Of a DNA stretch of 7,570 nt, positions 1 through 5,808 are shown piece after piece. The position numbers were made by a program, and so were the translations under genes. The stretch is from Cyanobacteriota bacterium (GTDB lineage: Bacteria; Cyanobacteriota; Cyanobacteriia; Phormidesmidales; Phormidesmidaceae), in the NCBI GenBank assembly GCA_027619675.1, contig JAQCHG010000067.1, positions 1 through 7,570 of the forward strand. The letters are read 5' to 3'. The notes beneath the pieces are model-generated. The model made no database searches and had not been told where the DNA came from. It saw only the letters and a program-made list of their open reading frames with translations. Each line of letters begins with the position of its first letter. Positions within the stretch are counted from its first letter, which is position 1.

Positions 1-1740
1 GTGGGCGCTTTGGCTAGAGGCCAACTCGGCCTGGAGGTGGCCCCGCTGCTCTAGCACATCACCGTAGTGGGCCAGTTCCGCCTCTAGGTCCCGATACTCC
101 TGGCGCAGCACTTGAATCTCCCGTTCTGAAACCGCCAGTTGCTCTCGAATCGCCCAAATGTCCTGCTGCACCTCCTCCCGCTCTTGCTTGTGGCGATTGC
201 GCACCAACTGCCAATGCAGATCGTCCAGGGGGCGATCGCAGAGGGGGCACACCGCCTGGGGATCCTGCAAGGCTTGCAGCTTTTCGTCCAGTTGGGCCAG
301 TTGGAGTTCACAGTGGCGCTGGTTAGCCTGGAGCCGTTCCATAAAGCTGCGCCGTTCTAGGCCCTTTTCCCGCACTTGCTCTTGATAGGCGCGGCGGGCG
401 GCCAGTTGGTCGAGGGTGTAGCCCACCGCCACCGCCGCCTGTTGCAGTTGGGGTTGGCTGGCCAGGTCTTGCTGAAGCTGCTGATGGGCGCGATCGAGGG
501 CGGCAATTTGGGCGGTGAGGTGGGCCTGGGCGCGATCCAGCTCTGCCTGGAGCTGCTGCTGCCGCTGCCAGAGGGGGGCGGCGGCCAGTTGGCGCTGATC
601 AAGGGCCTGGAGTTGGGCGCGGGCCGCCTGCAACTGGGCCATAGCGGCGGCAACGGCATCCTGTTTTTGCAGGGTTGTGGCCAAATCTGCTAATTGCTGA
701 TCGAGCCAGGTGAGTTGGCTTTGGGCCTGGTGCTGCTGCTGCTCCACCGCCGCGATCGCCTGCCCATGGGCCGTCTGCAACGTTTGCTGCTGCTGTTGCA
801 GGGCCTGCACCTGGCTGCCCTGCTGGGCCAGGGTTTCCTCCTGGGCTTGCAGGGCTCGCCACCGCTGCCATCCGGCGGTGATGGGGTCGGCTTCTGCCAC
901 GGTCGCCGCCAGGGCCGCTGCCTGGTGCTGCTGTTGGGTGAGGGCCGCTGCCACCTGCGATCGCTGTTGGGCCAAGTGGGTGGCCCGCTGGCGCTGGAGG
1001 GCGAGGGCCTGTTGGTGGTCTTGGCGGCGGCGCTGTACTGCCTGCAATTGGTGGCTTTGGGCCTGGTCAGCCTGCTGCTGGGCTTGCCACTCCGCCAGTT
1101 GGGCTTCCAGCGTCGCCATCTCCTGGTGCAGGGCGCTGCGCTGATCCAGTTGGGTTTGTAGTTGCGCCAGGGTGGGCGTCAGCACCTCCACCTGGGCTTG
1201 GGCCTGCCGCCAGCGCCCCTTGGCTTTTTCCGCCAGGTGATCGTATTGGGACAGTTTTAATAAATCCGCCAAAATCTGTTTGCGCTCACCAGGGCGCTTC
1301 ACCATAAAGTCATCCGCCCGCCCCTGGCGCAAATAGGCAGAATTGACAAATGTTTCGTAGTCGAGCCGCAGGGTTTCACAAATAAACTGCTGGGTGGCCC
1401 GCATTCCCCGTCGCGTCAAGGACCGAAATCCAGCCTCGGTTTGCACCTGAAATTCTAGATGTCCCCCCTGTTGGCGGTGGCGACTGCGAATAATCCGATA
1501 AATTTCCTGCTGATGGGAAAAGACAAAATCCACCTGGGCCGACAGGGTACCGAGATGGATAACATCATCTTCGGTCGCCGCTCGACTTTGCCCCCACACC
1601 GCCCAGGCGATCGCCTCTAGTAGTGAGGATTTCCCCGCGCCATTGGGGCCACAGACACAGGCCACGTGCAGCCCCCGAAAGTCTAAATGGGCTTCCCGAT
1701 AGCTAAAAAAATTGTGGAGGGTTAACTGCTGGGGAATCAT
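1..1740 (-). CDS. sbcC: Exonuclease subunit SbcC (Rad50-like SMC ATPase), N-terminal part
   Basis: The minus-strand frame is open from an ATG at 1740 to the left edge: 580 codons with no stop, partial at the C-terminus. SbcC is the ATPase subunit of the SbcCD nuclease, which cuts DNA hairpins and processes double-strand ends in the cytoplasm. Residues 1-42 hold the SMC/Rad50 N-terminal ATPase start, with Walker A GPNGAGKS at 31-38. A Q-loop region follows (SAYLRQGRADDF, bases near 1300-1350). From about residue 165 the chain is a Gln/Ala/Leu-rich coiled coil. A zinc-hook CPLC motif lies at residues 498-501 (bases 238-249), where two SbcC molecules join through zinc. The returning coiled coil and the Walker B/signature half should lie to the left of base 1. 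SbcC is usually about 1000 residues, so a little over half is present. The start fits the conserved N-terminus, but no strong Shine-Dalgarno is next to it. The partner nuclease gene sbcD is not in the window. Function is inferred from motifs. Confidence 0.93.
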   Translation of the reverse strand, partial: MIPQQLTLHNFFSYREAHLDFRGLHVACVCGPNGAGKSSLLEAIAWAVWGQSRAATEDDVIHLGTLSAQVDFVFSHQQEIYRIIRSRHRQQGGHLEFQVQTEAGFRSLTRRGMRATQQFICETLRLDYETFVNSAYLRQGRADDFMVKRPGERKQILADLLKLSQYDHLAEKAKGRWRQAQAQVEVLTPTLAQLQTQLDQRSALHQEMATLEAQLAEWQAQQQADQAQSHQLQAVQRRRQDHQQALALQRQRATHLAQQRSQVAAALTQQQHQAAALAATVAEADPITAGWQRWRALQAQEETLAQQGSQVQALQQQQQTLQTAHGQAIAAVEQQQHQAQSQLTWLDQQLADLATTLQKQDAVAAAMAQLQAARAQLQALDQRQLAAAPLWQRQQQLQAELDRAQAHLTAQIAALDRAHQQLQQDLASQPQLQQAAVAVGYTLDQLAARRAYQEQVREKGLERRSFMERLQANQRHCELQLAQLDEKLQALQDPQAVCPLCDRPLDDLHWQLVRNRHKQEREEVQQDIWAIREQLAVSEREIQVLRQEYRDLEAELAHYGDVLEQRGHLQAELASSQSAH

Positions 1741-1819
1741 GGCGCGACGGCGATCGCTGCCTCTACCATAGCAGTACGTTCGATCTGAGGTACATCTGAT
1801 CTTTATTCCTTTGATCTGG

Positions 1820-1851
1820 CAACTTGACAGCGGTTTGATCAGATCAAGTTG
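1820..1851. repeat. Inverted repeat with overlapping palindrome in the sbcC upstream region
   Basis: CAACTTGA (1820-1827) and TCAAGTTG (1844-1851) are perfect 8-bp inverted arms around a 16-base spacer. The 13-base palindrome TTGATCAGATCAA overlaps it at 1835-1847. The heptamer TTTGATC occurs at 1810-1816 and again at 1834-1840, 24 bases apart. It sits about 80-110 bases upstream of the sbcC start. Spacing and symmetry suit an operator for a dimeric regulator. I cannot assign a regulator, and a cruciform or RNA hairpin is an alternative. Confidence 0.45.
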
Positions 1852-1868
1852 AGGGAATTCAACGTGTC

Positions 1869-1930
1869 TTCCTAGGGGTGGGGATCAGCCCCTGAATCCA
1901 GTAGAAAGCTCCTCTCACCACCACTAGGGA
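1869..1930. repeat. Imperfect long inverted repeat (possible RNA hairpin)
   Basis: CCTAGGGGTGG (1871-1881) pairs with CCACCACTAGG (1918-1928) with one mismatch. Two further pairs at 1869-1870 and 1929-1930 are possible, one a G-U. The 36-base loop contains a smaller GGAT/ATCC pairing (1882-1885 with 1896-1899). A five-T run follows at 1936-1940, so a plus-strand transcript could end here. The separation between stem and T-run is larger than in a standard intrinsic terminator, so this is only a candidate. Confidence 0.35.
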
Positions 1931-1934
1931 TAGC

Positions 1935-1954
1935 GTTTTTGGAGGTTTTTGGAG
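1935..1954. repeat. Tandem duplication of a 10-base unit
   Basis: GTTTTTGGAG is repeated exactly twice, head to tail (1935-1944 and 1945-1954). The 10-base period is close to one DNA helical turn. It may be a slippage product or a pair of protein-contact sites; nothing in the sequence decides between these. Confidence 0.5.
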
Positions 1955-2165
1955 AAGTTTCTCGCCATTCAGCACCCGCCACCATGGCGGCCTCCCTGGG
2001 GCGGCATCACCGGGTCGGTTGGCGGTGAAGGTTGGTTCCCCTACCCCTGACGGTCAATGGGGCCGACCTGAGGCAGAATCTCCGTAAATCTCCGGTTTTG
2101 GGTTGCCATTACGGGCTTTGCTCCATTAATAGCCCTGTTTGCGTAGGCATTGTGGGTGTTGATCG

Positions 2166-2196
2166 CTACTTGGAAATACGTATACCTTCCCAGTAG
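2166..2196. repeat. Strong hairpin
   Basis: CTACTTGGAA (2166-2175) pairs with TTCCCAGTAG (2187-2196): nine of ten positions match, around an 11-base loop that contains the palindrome ATACGTAT. It is the first of three consecutive paired elements extending to 2365. It has no T-run on either side, so it is not an obvious terminator. Confidence 0.5.
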
Positions 2197-2208
2197 GGTG
2201 GTAGGCTT

Positions 2209-2365
2209 GGGGTTTAATCTAAGTAAGAACCCTTAAGGGTAAGCCTGGATGCTTAGGGAGCAGTGTTATCGGTAAACCCCTCCGGCTAGACCCTACCCCA
2301 GCCCCTTGAGCCAGCTCGGCGGCTCAGCCATGTTTAGTATCCGCTTCAAGGGTTGACTGGGGTAG
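2209..2365. ncRNA. Candidate structured RNA segment (two consecutive long-range stems)
   Basis: GGGGTTTA (2209-2216) is perfectly complementary to TAAACCCC (2273-2280). The interval between them holds the 12-bp palindrome ACCCTTAAGGGT (2229-2240) and a TAAGC/GCTTA hairpin (2240-2244 with 2251-2255). Immediately after, CTACCCCAG (2293-2301) pairs perfectly with CTGGGGTAG (2357-2365). Continuing inward on the same axis, CCCTTGA (2303-2309) pairs with TCAAGGG (2346-2352). This nested arrangement is what a folded RNA would give, but no Rfam family is recognised, I found no promoter or terminator for it, and the strand is unknown. The ncRNA call is inference from pairing only. Confidence 0.3.
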
Positions 2366-2573
2366 ACCTTCAGGGATGTCAGGGGTGCGGCACAACGGGA
2401 TCCGAGTCTCTAGGGCTGTCATTTGCTAATGTCAGAGTCCTTGTTGCGAAGCGTTCATAGCCCCCAGCCAGATCACAGCAGCGGGCGCGGTAATGCTCAC
2501 CCAGCAAGACTTTCACCCGTCATTGGTGACCCGCCCTAGAGGGGTCAACCCGTCATGGGTACCCCCACAGTTA

Positions 2574-2595
2574 GGGCTGTACAGCCCGGTAAAAT
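2574..2595 (+). promoter_or_regulatory. 14-bp palindrome next to a possible -10 box for the cyclase gene
   Basis: GGGCTGTACAGCCC (2574-2587) is a perfect 14-base palindrome with no spacer. Two bases later comes TAAAAT (2590-2595), a reasonable -10 hexamer, 16 bases before the cyclase ATG. No good -35 hexamer is visible at the usual distance. If the -10 is real, the palindrome lies in the core promoter where a bound dimer would block or replace -35 contacts. The half-site TAGGGCTGT also occurs at 2411-2419. No known regulator site (NtcA or LexA type) matches. Confidence 0.4.
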
Positions 2596-2611
2596 ATGAG
2601 CGTTTGAATTC

Positions 2612-5600
2612 ATGGGCATTTCCCTGCGATCGCTACTCATTCTTCCCTTTGTTTTGCAAGGGGTAGGGGTGGCTTCGTTGGTGGGTTATCTGTCCTACCG
2701 CAGCGGTGAGGCGGCGGTGACGGACCTGGCCCAGCAGTTGATGGCGGAAACCAGCGATCGGGTCACCCATCACCTCAATGACTACCTCGATCAGGCCCAG
2801 GCCCATAACCAAGCCCACATTGCCGCCCTGCAATCCGGCAATGTCAACCTGACGGATTTAGACAGCCTCCATCGCTATCTCACGCTGCAACTGCTGGCCC
2901 ACGAGGAGATCACCAGTTTTTTGTTTGGTGATCCCCAAGGCAACTTTTTGACCGTCCATCGCATCGACCCCAGTGATTTGGGGGTTAATAGCCTGTTGCA
3001 GCCGGGTGATCTCCCCATTGAGGCCGGAATTGCGGGGCCACCGGACCCGGATCAACTGCGGCTTTACACCATTGATGCTGCGGGTAACCGCGATCGCTTC
3101 TTAGAAACCCTCGAAAATTTTGATGTGCGCGATCGCCCCTGGTATCGGTTGGCGATAGAGGCCCAGGCACCGGGATGGAGTTCCCCCTTTCCCGTTGGCC
3201 GCACAGACACCCTCACCATCAATGCCTATGCCCCCATCTACGACGAGACCGGGGCGACCCAAGGGGTCTTTGCCGTCAACCTCAGCCTGCGGCAAATTAG
3301 TCAGGTGCTCAGTAGCCTGCCCATTGCCGACCAGGGACAGGTGTTTGTAGTTGACCGTAACGGGCGGCTCGTGGCCACCTCAGCGGAGATTTCCGGTCTT
3401 GACACCCTCACCTCCCGGTCTTGGGTGAGGGCATTGCCCCAGGCGGTGACTCCCCCCACCTTTCCGCGACCACTTGAAGTGTTAACCCAGGGGGATGCCG
3501 TGGCCCAGGCGGCAGCCCAGCAAATTGAGGTCCAATGGGGGGGATGGCAAAACATTACGGGTGATCAAGGGTTACGTTTTCAGGTGGAGGGCGATCGCTA
3601 CTACCTGCGGGTTGAACCCTATAGCCAGGGATTTAACTGGGTATTAGAAACACCCCAACCCAATCAACCCCCCTTGCTAGAGACGGGGGGACCGGCCCAA
3701 ACCCTTGATTGGTTCATCGTCACCATCGTCCCGGAAGCGGATTTTATGGCGGCTATCCAGGCCAATCTTCGCCGCACCCTGTTATTAACCGGGGCGGGCT
3801 TAGTGGTGGCCCTGGTCTTTGGCGTCTGGGTGGCGGGCCAAGTTGTTGGCCCGTTGCAGCGCCTCAACAAAAACACCCAGCAATATGGGGCCGGTCACTC
3901 GCCCGATCCCATGGTGTCTTCAGGCATTCAAGAATTGGATGCCTTGACCGTTGCCTTCGAGCGGATGATGGCGGATCTGGACCACCAAGCCCAAGCCAAT
4001 GCCACTTGGCAGGCCAACTACACCCGCACCCTAGAGGTGGAGGTAGCGGAACGAACCGAGGCCCTGCAACACCTGACCCACCAACTTCAGGAAGCCCAAC
4101 GCATTGCCCAGGTGGGCAGTTGGGAATTGGATGTGGCCACCCAGCACCAAACCTGGTCCCCGGAGGTGTTTCGCATTATGGGGGTGGGGGATGCGACCGC
4201 CACCCCGAATTACTCAGAAACCCTGTCGCTGGTACATCCCGACGATCGCGATCGCCTCGCCCAGGCAGTGCAGCAAGCTGTGAACCAGGGCACCCCCTAT
4301 GCCATCGAACATCGCGTCATTTTGCCGGACGGTGCCATTCGTCACCTGATCAGCCGTGGGGAAGCGGTGCGCAATGGCGAGGGACAGGTGATTAAGCTCC
4401 AGGGGACGGCGGCGGATATCACCGATCGCAAGCGGGCAGAGTCCCTGGTGCAAGAAACAAACCTGCGGCAGCAGGCCATTCTGGCGACAATGCCGGATCT
4501 GATTTACATCATTGCCGCCGATGGTGTGGTGCTAGAGCGGGTCACCTTTCGCCCCGAGATTGACCTGGTGGCCAATCAAGACATTGTGGGCTGCTCCCTA
4601 TTCACCTTTGAAACGTCGGATCGCGCCCAGCAAAAACTCGCCACCATACAGATGGCCCTCACCAGCAACCAGGTGCAGGTGTACGAACAAAAGGTTCAGC
4701 TCCACGGCCAAACCCGCTATGAAGAAGTGCGCTGTGCCCCCATGCCACCAGGGCGGGTGTTGTTCATGTTTCGGGACATCACCGATCGCAAGATGGCAGA
4801 ACTGGCCCTCCAGGCCAGTGAAGAGCGGCGACGCTTGGCTCTGGAACTGACCCAGACGGGCAGTTGGGAATTTGATGTGAGAACGGGGGAGGCCAACTGG
4901 AGCGACAGCCACTATCGCCTCATGGGGTTAGTCCCCGGCTCCCTGCCCAGTGCCTATCGCACCTGGCGCAACTCGGTTTACCCCGATGACCTTGAGCGCA
5001 CCGAGCAGGCTTTTCAGACGGCCCTAGCCAATCGCACCCCCCTAGAGGTGGAATATCGGGTGGTGCATCCCGATGGCAGCATCCATTGGGTGTTGACCAA
5101 GGGCCAGGGGATTTACGACGAGGACGGTACCCCCCTCAAAATGACCGGGGTGATGTTTGATATCAGCGATCGCAAGCAGGCGGAGCTAGAACTGCAAGAC
5201 CTCCACGCCCAACTCAAAATTCAAGCCACCGTCGATAGCCTCACCCAGGTGGCCAACCGCCGCCAATTTGAAACGGTACTAGACCAGGTTTGGTCCCAAC
5301 ATCAGCGCCAGCAACAATCGCTGACTTTGATGATGGTGGATATCGATCATTTCAAAGCCTATAACGACCACTATGGCCACCAGGCGGGGGATACCTGCCT
5401 CAAGCAGGTGGCCCAGGTGCTGTCTGGCTGTACCCGCCGGGGGAGCGATTTGGTGGCCCGTTACGGCGGGGAGGAGTTCATCATTCTGCTGCCAGACACC
5501 GACGCACCAGGGGCCAAACTGTTGGCAGAATCCATGCAGATGGCCATGGCCACCCTTGCCATTCCCCACCGGGCTTCCCCAACCCAGCCCTACGTCACCG

Positions 5601-5755
5601 TCAGCATCGGCATGGCGTCCATTGCCCTACCCTCCCCCATCAGTTCTGAGACCGCCATTGCCATGGCCGATCGCGCCCTTTACCAAGCCAAACAAACCCG
5701 CAACACCATCTGTGCAGAGCGGTTGACCACCAACGAACAGGTTGTCCGGCGCTGA
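2612..5755 (+). CDS. Membrane-bound diguanylate cyclase: Cache, HAMP, three PAS, GGDEF
   Basis: The product makes cyclic di-GMP from two GTP at the inner face of the plasma membrane. Order in the 1047 residues: membrane segment about 7-29; extracytoplasmic double-Cache sensor about 35-340, with DVRDRPWY at 171-178; second membrane segment about 389-412; HAMP about 409-460; coiled coil; PAS about 497-607, 621-727 and 741-855, each ending in I[TS]DRK; GGDEF about 874-1036. Catalytic features are intact: metal-binding D910 in VDIDHF, and GGEEF at 952-956. RGSD at 943-946 is an RxxD product-inhibition site at the standard distance. No EAL or HD-GYP domain is present, so the enzyme should only synthesise. 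An in-frame TGA at 2597-2599 rules out a start further upstream. No clear Shine-Dalgarno precedes 2612, and a TAAAAT -10 at 2590 would leave a very short leader. Ligand and PAS cofactors are unknown; a haem or flavin cannot be assigned. Confidence 0.95.
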   Translation: MGISLRSLLILPFVLQGVGVASLVGYLSYRSGEAAVTDLAQQLMAETSDRVTHHLNDYLDQAQAHNQAHIAALQSGNVNLTDLDSLHRYLTLQLLAHEEITSFLFGDPQGNFLTVHRIDPSDLGVNSLLQPGDLPIEAGIAGPPDPDQLRLYTIDAAGNRDRFLETLENFDVRDRPWYRLAIEAQAPGWSSPFPVGRTDTLTINAYAPIYDETGATQGVFAVNLSLRQISQVLSSLPIADQGQVFVVDRNGRLVATSAEISGLDTLTSRSWVRALPQAVTPPTFPRPLEVLTQGDAVAQAAAQQIEVQWGGWQNITGDQGLRFQVEGDRYYLRVEPYSQGFNWVLETPQPNQPPLLETGGPAQTLDWFIVTIVPEADFMAAIQANLRRTLLLTGAGLVVALVFGVWVAGQVVGPLQRLNKNTQQYGAGHSPDPMVSSGIQELDALTVAFERMMADLDHQAQANATWQANYTRTLEVEVAERTEALQHLTHQLQEAQRIAQVGSWELDVATQHQTWSPEVFRIMGVGDATATPNYSETLSLVHPDDRDRLAQAVQQAVNQGTPYAIEHRVILPDGAIRHLISRGEAVRNGEGQVIKLQGTAADITDRKRAESLVQETNLRQQAILATMPDLIYIIAADGVVLERVTFRPEIDLVANQDIVGCSLFTFETSDRAQQKLATIQMALTSNQVQVYEQKVQLHGQTRYEEVRCAPMPPGRVLFMFRDITDRKMAELALQASEERRRLALELTQTGSWEFDVRTGEANWSDSHYRLMGLVPGSLPSAYRTWRNSVYPDDLERTEQAFQTALANRTPLEVEYRVVHPDGSIHWVLTKGQGIYDEDGTPLKMTGVMFDISDRKQAELELQDLHAQLKIQATVDSLTQVANRRQFETVLDQVWSQHQRQQQSLTLMMVDIDHFKAYNDHYGHQAGDTCLKQVAQVLSGCTRRGSDLVARYGGEEFIILLPDTDAPGAKLLAESMQMAMATLAIPHRASPTQPYVTVSIGMASIALPSPISSETAIAMADRALYQAKQTRNTICAERLTTNEQVVRR
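4418..5176 (+). repeat. Repeated PAS-end segment inside the cyclase gene
   Basis: The 15-mer ATCACCGATCGCAAG at 4418-4432 recurs exactly at 4778-4792, and with one change at 5162-5176. It encodes the ITDRK/ISDRK tail closing each PAS domain and is followed each time by a GGC[AG]GA stretch. The repeats are 360 and 384 bases apart, one PAS unit each. PAS 1 and PAS 3 also share the start GSWE[LF]DV and an HPDD/YPDD segment, so they look like duplicates, while PAS 2 is divergent. Confidence 0.7.
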
Positions 5756-5780
5756 TGGTTGGGCAGCCCTGGCCCAGCCA
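5756..5780. terminator. Stem-loop in the convergent gap, possible bidirectional terminator
   Basis: TGGTTGGGC (5756-5764) pairs with GCCCAGCCA (5772-5780) around a 7-base loop, with one G-U pair on the plus-strand RNA. It begins directly after the cyclase stop codon and lies before the end of the convergent LpxB-like gene. No T-run follows in either direction, so it is not a textbook intrinsic terminator. It may instead protect the 3' end of the transcript. Confidence 0.4.
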
Positions 5781-5808
5781 GAGTCGAGGGTATCCATGGC
5801 CGTGCCCA

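Larger units (their letters stand above)
1741..2611. other. Long non-coding, hairpin-rich intergenic region
   Basis: About 870 bases separate the divergent sbcC and cyclase genes, far more than two promoters need. I see no convincing coding frame, tRNA, rRNA, transposase or CRISPR repeat. The region contains an 8+8 bp inverted repeat (1820-1851), an imperfect 11-bp stem (1871-1928), small hairpins at 1976-1990 and 2113-2135, a strong hairpin at 2166-2196, paired arms at 2209-2280 and 2293-2365, and a 14-bp palindrome at 2574-2587. Short direct repeats also occur (1935-1954, 2077-2094, 2515-2556). HIP1 octamers are absent between 1758 and 2625. Possible contents are promoters for both flanking genes plus one or more small or structured RNAs, or a decayed element. 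Which strand might be transcribed cannot be told from sequence alone. Confidence 0.6.

Noticed and set aside
694..1161. Leucine-rich plus-strand open frames opposite sbcC
   Set aside because: They are antisense shadows of the Gln/Ala-rich coiled coil: CAG-type codons read as CTG leucine on the other strand. The minus strand has Walker A, Q-loop and zinc-hook motifs in one continuous frame.
1765..1773. Extended -10 like TGCTATGGT on the minus strand ahead of sbcC
   Set aside because: There is no matching -35 at 16-18 bases, so it is too weak to list as a promoter.
2045..2113. Minus-strand 22-codon frame starting MATQNRRF
   Set aside because: Too short, no Shine-Dalgarno, and inside the hairpin-rich non-coding stretch.
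2379..2530. Cobalamin riboswitch on the minus strand
   Set aside because: A GGTGAAAGTC segment and a later CGCCCGCTGCTGTGA segment recall its core, but the distance between them is wrong and the closing AGTCAGGA-type element is missing.
2429..2539. Plus-strand 36-codon frame starting MSESLLRSV
   Set aside because: Short, without a ribosome binding site, and overlapping the repeat-rich promoter region and an opposite-strand frame. It is more likely chance.
1741..2611. Group II intron or insertion sequence
   Set aside because: No domain V-like GAAA-capped hairpin, no GTGYG 5' end, no transposase or reverse transcriptase frame and no terminal repeats could be found.
3709..4395. Long plus-strand frame inside the cyclase gene
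   Set aside because: Gly/Pro/Ser-rich low-complexity translation in an alternative frame over the membrane, HAMP and PAS coding region, which has clear domain motifs in its own frame.
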